Below, piece after piece: positions 15,331 through 21,947 of a DNA stretch of 34,339 nt (its first letter is position 1; every line of letters starts with the position of its first letter). The notes below the pieces were generated by a model. The model ran no database searches, was not told where the DNA came from, and was given only the letters and a program-made list of their open reading frames with translations. A program made the position numbers and the translations under genes. Origin of the DNA: Acidimicrobiales bacterium. Its GTDB lineage: Bacteria; Actinomycetota; Acidimicrobiia; Acidimicrobiales; RAAP-2. The stretch is from the NCBI GenBank assembly GCA_017883025.1, contig JADGOH010000057.1, positions 1 to 34,339 of the forward strand, given 5' to 3'.

Positions 15331-15969
15331 GTGACCGAACCGGACGAGCGCCCGTATCACCACGGCAACCTCAGGCCGGCGCTCATCGAGGCCGCCGTGG
15401 CCCGTGCCCGGGCCGACGGGCCGGACGCCGTCAGCCTCCGGGACGTTGCCCACGACGTCGGCGTGTCCCCGTCCGCCGCCTACCGCCACGTGCGCGACCG
15501 CACCCACCTGATGACCCTGGTCTCACAGGTGGCCCGCCAGGAGCTGGCCCGCACCATGATCGACGGGCAGGACGCCGTGGTCCCGACCGGGGACGACGCC
15601 GCCGACGCGGTCGCCCGCTTCGAGGCGTGCGGACGTGGCTACATCGACTTCGCCACCCGGTCGCCCGAGCTGTTCCGCACGGCATTCCTGGCCACCGGCT
15701 GTGCTCCCGACACGGTCGACCATCCCGACCCGGCACTCGTCCTGGGCACGGCAGTGGACGGGCTGGTGGCCGCCGGGCTGCTCGAGGCGACCCGGCGCAT
15801 GGACGCCGCCCTCATCGCCTGGACCGCCGTGCATGGGCTCAGTGCCCTGCTGGTCGACGACATGGTGGTGCTCGGCTTCGGCATCGAGTCCGACCAGGCC
15901 CACCGGGCCGTCCTCGACGGCGTACTGCGCGCCATCGTCGGTCCGAGCGTCACGACGCCCACCCGCTGA
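15331..15969 (+). CDS. TetR-family regulator (WHG-domain type)
   Basis: A 212-residue repressor-type regulator. I chose the GTG at 15331 because the conserved opening YHHGNLRPALIEAAV (9-23) follows at once; this YHHGNLR start is typical of TetR regulators with a C-terminal WHG domain. The helix-turn-helix spans about 35-56 (SLRDVAHDVGVSPSAAYRHV). The ligand domain contains the family-typical FEACGRGYIDFATRSPELFRTAF segment. No obvious target operon lies next to it; sodN upstream is separated by 227 bp. Autoregulation is likely. Confidence 0.9.
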   Translation: MTEPDERPYHHGNLRPALIEAAVARARADGPDAVSLRDVAHDVGVSPSAAYRHVRDRTHLMTLVSQVARQELARTMIDGQDAVVPTGDDAADAVARFEACGRGYIDFATRSPELFRTAFLATGCAPDTVDHPDPALVLGTAVDGLVAAGLLEATRRMDAALIAWTAVHGLSALLVDDMVVLGFGIESDQAHRAVLDGVLRAIVGPSVTTPTR

Positions 15970-16028
15970 GTCCGACGAGGGGTTCGCCGATCGGGGCACC
16001 GTCGGAAGGAGTTCGGCGCACCACCCGT

Positions 16029-16057
16029 CCGAATCCGTCGTCCATGCGCCGATTCGG
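16029..16057 (+). terminator. Weak inverted repeat downstream of the TetR gene
   Basis: CCGAATC (16029-16035) and GATTCGG (16051-16057) can pair over a 15-nt loop, 60 bp after the TetR stop. It may be a terminator for that gene, but the stem is short and there is no U tract. Confidence 0.25.
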
Positions 16058-16116
16058 GGCGCGTAATGCCTGTTCAGAAGCGAATTGCCGGAAATCGGGA
16101 ACATCCTCGAGAAATC

Positions 16117-16146
16117 GCTCAAGTTCCGGCCGGTGCATGCCGATAC
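16117..16146 (+). promoter_or_regulatory. WhiG/FliA (sigma-28)-type promoter-like site, copy 1
   Basis: GCTCAAG (16117-16123), exactly 15 bases, then GCCGATAC (16139-16146). The layout fits promoters of WhiG and FliA-type sigma factors (CTCA or TAAA, about 15-17 bases, GCCGA-TA). The 40 bases upstream also resemble a second copy near 29714, including GAATT and GAAATC blocks. Transcription would head toward the 3' end of the minus-strand zinc-finger gene; no plus-strand gene starts within 500 bp. Confidence 0.5.
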
Positions 16147-16148
16147 AA

Positions 16149-16189
16149 CCCGCGGCGTCCCCGTCAAGACCATACGTGGACGCCGCGGG
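16149..16189. terminator. Strong 12-bp inverted repeat between convergent units
   Basis: CCCGCGGCGTCC (16149-16160) and GGACGCCGCGGG (16178-16189) are perfect inverted copies around a 17-nt loop. It lies 30 bp beyond the stop of the minus-strand zinc-finger gene and on that strand is followed by TTGTAT, so it may terminate that gene. It also begins where a transcript from the adjacent sigma-28-type site would start, so it could be the 5' hairpin of a small RNA. Confidence 0.55.
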
Positions 16190-16218
16190 GGACCGCCGTC
16201 AGAGCCGGGCGGTCAGGC

Positions 16219-16665
16219 TCAGGCGGTGACCGGCTCGACGGGGCCGGTGGCCGGTGCGCCCCCGTCCACCTGGTCGCAGTTCCCGCACGTGCGCGCGATC
16301 GGCAGTCGGGCCAGACGGTCGTCGACGATCGGCTCCCCGCACGCCTCGCACCGGCCGTAGGTGCCGTCGTCGAGCCGGGCGAGCGCCAACTCCACCTCGT
16401 CGAGCAGCCCGTCGACCGCGTCGACGGCCGCGCGGTGCAGCTCCTCTTCGGCGACCTGCTCGGGCCCGGCGACCTGCCCGTGCTCGACCTGCCCGTGCTC
16501 GAACTGCCTGAGCTCGATCTCGATGGCGGGCTCGACCTCGACGGTCGCCGCGCCGACGGAGGGCTCGTCATCCACGGCAACTGCGCCGGTGTGCGCCGGC
16601 GACCAGCGCGCCGGTTCGGGCGCGATCGACGACTCGTCGTTCTCGGGGGACCACTCGGTCTGCAT
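16219..16665 (-). CDS. DksA/TraR-type zinc-finger protein
   Basis: A 148-residue protein ending in a C4 zinc finger: C106 and C109 in YGRCEACG, C127 and C130 in ARTCGNCD, preceded by the helix ELALARLDDGTYG. That is the DksA/TraR C-terminal domain. The N-terminal 70 residues are acidic, low in complexity and contain a short FEHGQVEHGQV repeat; the long DksA coiled coil is reduced to one helix, so direct DksA-like action in the RNA polymerase channel is uncertain. The ATG at 16665 is divergent from the class V aminotransferase start (47 bp apart). Confidence 0.88.
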   Translation of the reverse strand: MQTEWSPENDESSIAPEPARWSPAHTGAVAVDDEPSVGAATVEVEPAIEIELRQFEHGQVEHGQVAGPEQVAEEELHRAAVDAVDGLLDEVELALARLDDGTYGRCEACGEPIVDDRLARLPIARTCGNCDQVDGGAPATGPVEPVTA

Positions 16666-16712
16666 GCCCGGGAGCGTACCTCCGTGCGAGGGCCATCTCG
16701 TAGGGTGGGCAG

Positions 16713-18131
16713 GTGGAGCACGCCCGACACGACCCTGCCGCCGCCCTGGCGCAGCTGGTGGGGTCCGGCCAGCCCGTCCCCTGCCTCGACGGCGTGGAGC
16801 GGCCCGCCGTCGAGCTCGACCAGGCCGCCTCGACCCAGGCGCACCCGGCCGTCGCCCAACGGGTCACCGAGTTCCTTCCGTGGTACTCGAGCGTGCATCG
16901 GGGCGCCGGCTTCCGGTCGCGTCGAGCAACCGCCGCCTACGAGGAGGCACGCCGGGCGGTGCTCGCCTTCGCCGGCCGGGACGTGGACGGCGACGACGTC
17001 GCCATCCTGTGCCGCAACACCACCGAGGCCATCAACCATCTCGCCTACCGGCTGCGCCTGGATCCGGGCGACGTGGTGGTCACCACCGTGGTCGAGCACC
17101 ACGCCAACCTCCTGCCCTGGGGACGGGTGGCCGAGCGCCGCTACGTCGAGTGCGGGACCGACGGGACCTTCTCCGTCGACGACGTCGTCACCGCCCTCGA
17201 GGCCGGGCCGCGTCGTCCGGCCCTCCTGGCGGTCACCGGTGCCTCCAACGTGTCCGGGTGGCTGCCGCCCCTCGACGGGATCATCGCCGCCGCCCACGAA
17301 CGGGGCGTGCCGGTGCTGGTGGACGCCGCCCAACTGGCCCCGCACCGGCCGCTTCCGGCCGAGGCCGACTACCTGGCCCTGTCCGGGCACAAGCTCTACT
17401 CGCCCTTCGGCTGTGGCGCCCTGATCGGGCCCCGGGCCCTGTTCGAGACCGGCGACCCGTTCCTGGCCGGAGGTGGAGCCGTCGACCTGGTGGGGCTGGA
17501 CGAGGTGATCTGGACGGCGCCACCCGACCGCGAGGAGGCAGGATCGCCCAACGTCGTCGGCGCCATCGCGCTCCACGCCGCGATCGACACACTCCTCGAA
17601 CTCGGATGGGACAACGTCGCGGCACACGAGAACGAGCTCGCCGGTCGGCTCCACAGCGGGCTCGCGGCGATCGACGGCGTCCGCCTGCTCGGCCCGGTCG
17701 GTGCCGGCGTGCCCGACGTGTCGACGCTTCCGGTGGCCGCGTTCACCGTCGAGGGCATGCACCACGCCCTGGTGGCGGCCCGGCTGAGCGCCGAGTACGG
17801 CATCGCCGTCCGCCACGGCTGCTTCTGCGCCCACCCTTACGTGATCCGGCTCCTCGGGATGGACGAGACCGCCGTCGACGCCTACCGCCGGGAGGTGCTC
17901 CGCGGCGACCACCGGGGGATCCCGGGCGCGGTCCGGGCCAGCGCAGGACTCGGCACGGCGGGCGTCGACATCGACGCGCTGGTCGCCGCCGTGGGCGACC
18001 TGGCCGCCGGCACGCCGCCGCCCGTCCCCTACCAGCAGGACACCGCCACGGGCGACTTCTTCCCGGTGACCGACGAGCCGGGGTGGCGACACGCCGCCCA
18101 GGAGCTCGGCGCCGCCTGCTCGCGCGGGTGA
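16713..18131 (+). CDS. SufS-like class V aminotransferase (cysteine desulfurase family)
   Basis: A 472-residue PLP enzyme from a GTG at 16713. Cofactor and active-site features are H129 (EHHANLLPW), D204 (VLVDAAQLAPH), Schiff-base K227 (LSGHKLYSPFGCG), the cysteine pair in RHGCFCAHPYV (C370, C372) and RASAGLGT near the C terminus. Members with this build release sulfur from cysteine or act on related substrates. No suf genes and no scaffold protein lie nearby, so a role in general Fe-S assembly is not supported by context. The last about 50 residues extend beyond the usual fold. Family certain; substrate inferred. Confidence 0.85.
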   Translation: MEHARHDPAAALAQLVGSGQPVPCLDGVERPAVELDQAASTQAHPAVAQRVTEFLPWYSSVHRGAGFRSRRATAAYEEARRAVLAFAGRDVDGDDVAILCRNTTEAINHLAYRLRLDPGDVVVTTVVEHHANLLPWGRVAERRYVECGTDGTFSVDDVVTALEAGPRRPALLAVTGASNVSGWLPPLDGIIAAAHERGVPVLVDAAQLAPHRPLPAEADYLALSGHKLYSPFGCGALIGPRALFETGDPFLAGGGAVDLVGLDEVIWTAPPDREEAGSPNVVGAIALHAAIDTLLELGWDNVAAHENELAGRLHSGLAAIDGVRLLGPVGAGVPDVSTLPVAAFTVEGMHHALVAARLSAEYGIAVRHGCFCAHPYVIRLLGMDETAVDAYRREVLRGDHRGIPGAVRASAGLGTAGVDIDALVAAVGDLAAGTPPPVPYQQDTATGDFFPVTDEPGWRHAAQELGAACSRG

Positions 18132-18174
18132 CCCCGGCCGCCCCCTACGATCGCCCGGTGCACCGGAGCGCCCG

Positions 18175-19182
18175 ATGACTACCCTACGGACCCGGGTCCG
18201 TCACCTGTCTGCTGCCGTGGTCGCACTCGCCCTCGGCGCGCCCGGGCTGGCCGGGTGCACCACCGAGTCGGTCACCCCGGCCTCCTCCCCCGTCGCCTAC
18301 GCCACGCTCGGCTCGGGGATCGCCAACCCCGGCAGCACGGTCGCCGTCGTCGACGCCGCCAGCGGCAAGGTGGGCCGTCCGGTCACCGTCGGAACCCTCC
18401 CGTCGGGTCTCGCCCTGCTGCCGGGTGCGAAGGACCTGGTGGTGGCGGTCAAGGCCCAGAACGAACTCGTCGAGGTGTCGACGGCCACGGGCAAGGTCGT
18501 GCACCGGGTGACCGTGGGGCTCGAGCCCGATGCGGTGGCGGTCACCCCCGACGGGACGACGGCGCTCGTCGCCGACTTCGGGGACAACACGGTCACCACG
18601 GTCCACCTCCCGAGCTTCACCGTCGGCACCACCGTTGCCGTCGGGCGCCAGCCGGTGGCCGTGGCGGTCACCCCCGACGGGACTACGGCGCTCGTCGCCG
18701 ACTTCCAGGACGGCACGGTGACGCCGATCGCCCTGCCGGCGCTGACCCCGGGCCCGCCGATCGCGGTCGGCCCCGAGCCCGGTGCCGTGTTCGTCGCGTC
18801 GAGCGGAGCCACGGCACTCGTGGCCGGGTTCCAGACGAGCTCCGTGACCCCGGTGGCCCTGCCGTCACTCGTCGCCGGCCCGGCGATACCGGTCGGAGCG
18901 AACCCGACCGGTATCGCCGGCGCCGCCGGGTCGCCCGTGGCCTGGGTCAGCGGTGGTGACGCCGTCACCCCGATCGCCATCGCCACCCTCCAGGTCGGCA
19001 ACCCCGTGGTCACCGGGGCACCCGCCCAGTGCGTCGCCGCCTCGCCGGCCGGCGCCGTATGGGTGTGCAGCGGCAACGGCGCGCTGGTCGAAGTGGACCC
19101 GGCCAAGGGTCGGGTCGTGCGCACGGTGGCCCTGGACGGCCTGCCGTCCTCCGTGGTCCTCAGCCCAGGGGTGGGAGCGTGA
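18175..19182 (+). CDS. YncE-like beta-propeller lipoprotein
   Basis: A 335-residue exported protein. The N terminus has a basic start, a hydrophobic stretch and the lipobox LAGC with C28 as the acylation site. The rest is built of about 40-residue beta-propeller units of the YncE / YVTN type (VAVTPDGTTALVADF, then a polar turn and TVTPIALP). Such proteins sit on the outer face of the membrane; ligands are mostly unknown. GGAG lies nine bases before the ATG. It follows the aminotransferase by 43 bp, and its 3' end overlaps that of the convergent GNAT gene by 23 bp. Confidence 0.88.
   Translation: MTTLRTRVRHLSAAVVALALGAPGLAGCTTESVTPASSPVAYATLGSGIANPGSTVAVVDAASGKVGRPVTVGTLPSGLALLPGAKDLVVAVKAQNELVEVSTATGKVVHRVTVGLEPDAVAVTPDGTTALVADFGDNTVTTVHLPSFTVGTTVAVGRQPVAVAVTPDGTTALVADFQDGTVTPIALPALTPGPPIAVGPEPGAVFVASSGATALVAGFQTSSVTPVALPSLVAGPAIPVGANPTGIAGAAGSPVAWVSGGDAVTPIAIATLQVGNPVVTGAPAQCVAASPAGAVWVCSGNGALVEVDPAKGRVVRTVALDGLPSSVVLSPGVGA
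18535..18705 (+). repeat. Near-identical 45-bp direct repeat in a propeller gene
   Basis: Bases 18535-18579 recur at 18661-18705 with a single difference. The spacing of 126 bp equals one 42-residue propeller unit, so one blade was copied recently or is kept uniform by gene conversion. Confidence 0.9.
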
Positions 19183-19906
19183 GCGCGGGCTCACCCGTCG
19201 ACGGCATGCCCGGTGACCGGGCGGCCACGAAACGGGTGCGGCGCCTGACCGAGAATCCCATCGCCTCGTAGAGCCGGACGGCGCCGGTGTTGTCGGCCGC
19301 GGCATGGAGCATCGGCGTCTCGCCACGGGCGGCGATGCCCGCCGCCACCACCCGGACCAGCAGCTCGCCCAGACCCTGCCGCCTGTGGTCGGGGTGTGTG
19401 GCCACGGCGCTGATCTCCGCCCAGCCGACCGGACGCATGCGCTCGCCGGCCATGGCCACGAGCTGCCCGTCCCGCCGGACGCCGACGTAGCCGCCCAGCA
19501 CCCATGTCCGGGGCTCGAAGGGCCCGGGCCGGGTGCGTGCCACCAGTCCGAGCATGTCGTCGACATCGTCCGCGCCGAGCACGACGACCTCGATCCCGTT
19601 CGGTGCCGGCGGCGGGTCGTCCGCCAGCGCCTCGCCCGTGAGCTGCACACCCTCGCCGTCGTATTCCACCTCCCACCCTTCGGGAGGCGCGCCGGTGCAC
19701 CCGGTGGTGATCACGACCGCGCCCGGCCCCACCAGCTCGGCCAGAGCGGACCAGTCCGCGGTGCCGGGGACGTGGGCGAAGGCCCCGAAGGCGGAGACCT
19801 GGCGGTGGTAGCAGGCCACGGCGCCGACCACCTCGCCCCGGACCCGCTGGGGACCGTTCAGTGCCGACCAGGCCGGGTTGTCGAGCACGTGCAACGGAGC
19901 GGTCAC
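19160..19906 (-). CDS. GNAT-family N-acetyltransferase
   Basis: A 248-residue protein with an FR47/GNAT acetyltransferase domain in its second half: the acetyl-CoA binding loop is ATHPDHRRQGLGELLVR (169-185), followed by LHAAADNTGAVRLYEAMGF (200-218), the typical motif-B end. The first 100 residues form a separate domain (LDNPAWSALNGPQ opening), a combination recurrent in actinobacterial GNATs of unknown substrate. The start is a GTG at 19906. The gene ends inside the 3' end of the convergent beta-propeller gene (23-bp overlap). Confidence 0.9.
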   Translation of the reverse strand: MTAPLHVLDNPAWSALNGPQRVRGEVVGAVACYHRQVSAFGAFAHVPGTADWSALAELVGPGAVVITTGCTGAPPEGWEVEYDGEGVQLTGEALADDPPPAPNGIEVVVLGADDVDDMLGLVARTRPGPFEPRTWVLGGYVGVRRDGQLVAMAGERMRPVGWAEISAVATHPDHRRQGLGELLVRVVAAGIAARGETPMLHAAADNTGAVRLYEAMGFSVRRRTRFVAARSPGMPSTGEPALTLPPLG

Positions 19907-19993
19907 CTTCGCGAGAGGAGCAGTGGGGAACCCGAACCTACAACGGAGCGGACCCCGCGGATCCGCCGTCGGCGAGCCGATACGCTCCTCGGC

Positions 19994-20066
19994 GGGCCGT
20001 TAGCTCATCCGGTAGAGCAGGGGACTTTTAATCCCAAGGTGGCGAGATCGAGACTCGCACGGCCCA
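19994..20066 (+). tRNA. tRNA-Lys(UUU), with unusual core positions
   Basis: A 73-nt cloverleaf: acceptor stem GGGCCGT/ACGGCCC, D stem GCTC/GAGC, anticodon loop CTTTTAA (anticodon TTT, Lys), T stem GCGAG/CTCGC, discriminator A. CCA is not encoded. Three positions are odd: the T loop reads ATCGAGA (A at position 54, normally T), the Levitt pair is T15-G48 instead of a purine-pyrimidine pair, and the first anticodon-stem pair is G27-A43. All stems are otherwise intact, so I regard it as functional. Confidence 0.93.
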
Positions 20067-20167
20067 CTGAACCGCAACGTCGAGCCGCAGCGCGGGCCGC
20101 GAGTCGGGCGATCCGCCCCGCTCCGCCTCCCGGTCGCACGGGAACGAGGTACCGCCGATCCGGTCGG

Positions 20168-20536
20168 TCAGCGGTGCGCGTTCAGGAACGGGGCGATCCG
20201 GTCCTTGGGTCGGCCGATGATGGCGGCGCCGCCGGCCACGAGCACCGGGCGCTGGAGCATCTCCGGATGGGCGGCCAGGACCTCGGCCACCTGCTCGACC
20301 GTCCGGACGTCGGACTCGTCCAGGCCGAGCTTGGTGAAGGTGGCGTCCCGGCGGACGAGTGCGGTGGGCTCGTCCTCCAGGATCGCGAGCAGGCCGCGCA
20401 GCTCGTCGACCGTCGGCCGCTCGGCCTTCAGCAGGTACCGACGGATGTCCACCGGCACGCCGAGCTCGGCGGCGATCTCGGTCGCCGCCCGGGAACTGGA
20501 GCAGTTGGGGTTGTGGAAGATGGTGATGGTCGCCAT
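20168..20536 (-). CDS. ArsC-family (arsenate reductase-like) protein
   Basis: A 122-residue thioredoxin-fold protein of the ArsC/Spx group. The catalytic cysteine is C12 in HNPNCSSSR, and RPVLVAGGAAIIGRP near the C terminus is the conserved substrate-binding segment with its arginine. Enzymes of this type reduce arsenate with glutathione/glutaredoxin or related thiols. There is no ars operon nearby (no ArsR, no efflux pump), so arsenic resistance is not supported by context; a general thiol oxidoreductase role is possible. The ATG at 20536 is clear. Confidence 0.9.
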   Translation of the reverse strand: MATITIFHNPNCSSSRAATEIAAELGVPVDIRRYLLKAERPTVDELRGLLAILEDEPTALVRRDATFTKLGLDESDVRTVEQVAEVLAAHPEMLQRPVLVAGGAAIIGRPKDRIAPFLNAHR

Positions 20537-20578
20537 GGCACCGAACCTACCGGTCGCTCCCGACCGGCCGCTCCCGAC

Positions 20579-21331
20579 TCACCCCACGTCGGACGAGGCC
20601 AGCCACTCGGCGGGCCCGGGGCCGGCGACGACGGCACCGGCACCGGGCAGCAGGGCGCCGGTGCGCACGGCGGTCCCGACCCGCCCCGGCAGGTGCACGG
20701 GGACGACGCATCGGCGCTGCCCCCGGACGCGCACCGTCCGCCGGGCGAGCTCGACCAGGTCGATCTCCTCGGGTCCGGCGAGCTCGGTACGCTCCACCGG
20801 GGCGGAGCCGGTGGCCACCTCGACCAGTTGCTCGCCCACCGTCCGGGCCGCCACGGGCTGGATGCGCATCGTCGGCATCGGGGCCACCGGCCCGATCGAC
20901 ATCCGGTCGAGCAGCTGCCCGGCGAACTCGTGGAACTGCGTGGCCCGCACGACGACGGCCGGCACCGGCCCCTGGAGCGCCACCTCCTCGTGGGCCAGCT
21001 TGGCGTCGTAGTAGGCGAACCCGGGGACCCGGTCGATCCCGACGATCGACAGGACGACGATCCGGGACACGCCGGCCCGCTCCCCGGCGGACTGCAGGTT
21101 GCGGGTCGTCGTGACGAAGAACGCGGTGGCCCGGGACCGGCCTGACGTCGGCCCGTTGAGCGCGTCGATCACCACGTCGATGCCGGCCAGTGCGTCCTCG
21201 AGCCCCGAGCCGTCGACGACGTCCACACCGTCGGCCCGACTCAGCGACACGACGTCGTGGCCCGCCGCCCGCCCCGCGGCCACGGCGTGCCGTCCGGCGG
21301 TACCCGTCCCTCCGGCCACTGCGATCCGCAT
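20579..21331 (-). CDS. NAD(P)-binding NmrA-like atypical SDR
   Basis: A 250-residue atypical short-chain dehydrogenase/NmrA-like protein. The Rossmann loop is VAGGTGTAGRHAV (G7, G10, G13), followed by VVIDALNGP and a YYDAKLAHEE segment. The ATG at 21331 has a strong AGGAGG (21337-21342) five bases upstream. It is divergent from an RsrR-type Rrf2 regulator with a 25-bp palindrome between them; in Streptomyces venezuelae the redox regulator RsrR is likewise divergent from an NAD(P)-binding NmrA-like gene and controls it. Its substrate is unknown; a role in sensing or adjusting the pyridine nucleotide pool is inference. Confidence 0.88.
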   Translation of the reverse strand: MRIAVAGGTGTAGRHAVAAGRAAGHDVVSLSRADGVDVVDGSGLEDALAGIDVVIDALNGPTSGRSRATAFFVTTTRNLQSAGERAGVSRIVVLSIVGIDRVPGFAYYDAKLAHEEVALQGPVPAVVVRATQFHEFAGQLLDRMSIGPVAPMPTMRIQPVAARTVGEQLVEVATGSAPVERTELAGPEEIDLVELARRTVRVRGQRRCVVPVHLPGRVGTAVRTGALLPGAGAVVAGPGPAEWLASSDVG

Positions 21332-21342
21332 GGGGTCCTCCT

Positions 21343-21367
21343 AACTCGGATATCAGATATCCGAGTT
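21343..21367. promoter_or_regulatory. Perfect 12-1-12 palindrome, operator of the RsrR-type regulator
   Basis: AACTCGGATATC (21343-21354) and GATATCCGAGTT (21356-21367) are perfect inverted copies around one central A. It lies 11 bp before the NmrA-like start and 39 bp before the Rrf2 start, covering both promoters. Size and symmetry match the long inverted repeat bound by RsrR. Confidence 0.85.
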
Positions 21368-21394
21368 CTACACGGTTCGGCGTTCACGGACAAG

Positions 21395-21400
21395 TAGTAT
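21395..21400 (+). promoter_or_regulatory. -10 element implying a leaderless regulator mRNA
   Basis: TAGTAT fits TANNNT and ends six bases before the ATG of the Rrf2 regulator. No Shine-Dalgarno sequence precedes that ATG. Together these suggest that transcription starts at or next to the start codon. No clear -35 is visible. Confidence 0.45.
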
Positions 21401-21406
21401 CCGGGT

Positions 21407-21898
21407 ATGCGGATGAGCGAGCGGGTCGAGTGGGCGGCCCACTGTGCGGTCCTGCTCGCCCTCCTGCCCGACGGTCGGTCCCTGACGGCGGCGCAGCTGG
21501 CCGAGTACCACGGCGTCCCCGGCCCCTACCTGGCCAAGTCGCTCCAGGCACTCATGCAGGCCGGGATCGTCGCATCCCGGTCGGGACGGTCGGGGGGCTA
21601 CCGACTGGCCAGGGCGGCAGACGCCGTGTCGCTGCTCGACGTGTTCGACGCCATCGAGGGTGAGGGTGCCTTCTTCCGGTGCACCGAGATCCGCCGCCGG
21701 GGCCCGTCGCGGGTGGCCGCGGCCAGGTACACCCCCGTGTGCGGGGTGGCCGGGGCCATGTGGGAGGCCGAGCAGGCCTGGCGTGCCTCCCTCGCCCGGG
21801 TCAACATCGCCGACCTGGCCGCCGGGACCGTCGCCGACGCGCCACCCGAGGCCGTCGCCAAGGGTGTGCGGTGGCTGGCCACCGTGCGCGTCACCTGA
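21407..21898 (+). CDS. rsrR: RsrR-type Rrf2 [2Fe-2S] transcriptional regulator
   Basis: A 163-residue winged-helix regulator of the Rrf2 family. The HTH lies at about 27-53 (LTAAQLAEYHGVPGPYLAKSLQ), with the wing SGRSGGYRLAR (59-69). RsrR of Streptomyces venezuelae holds a [2Fe-2S] cluster through one Glu, one His and two Cys; here E8, H12, C92 and C112 take the same places, with the same spacing (EWAAH; cysteines 20 apart). The numbering supports the ATG at 21407 over the one at 21413. The palindrome and the divergent NmrA-like gene reproduce the RsrR locus. It should sense redox state through its cluster; conditions are inference. Confidence 0.88.
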   Translation: MRMSERVEWAAHCAVLLALLPDGRSLTAAQLAEYHGVPGPYLAKSLQALMQAGIVASRSGRSGGYRLARAADAVSLLDVFDAIEGEGAFFRCTEIRRRGPSRVAAARYTPVCGVAGAMWEAEQAWRASLARVNIADLAAGTVADAPPEAVAKGVRWLATVRVT

Positions 21899-21947
21899 CC
21901 ACCCCCGCCGTCCCGGCCCCGTCCCCACCGGCGGTACCCTCGTGCCG

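Noticed and set aside
19976-19983. GCCGATAC upstream of tRNA-Lys as a third sigma-28-type promoter
   Set aside because: No CTCA or TAAA element lies 15-17 bases upstream, unlike the two reported sites.
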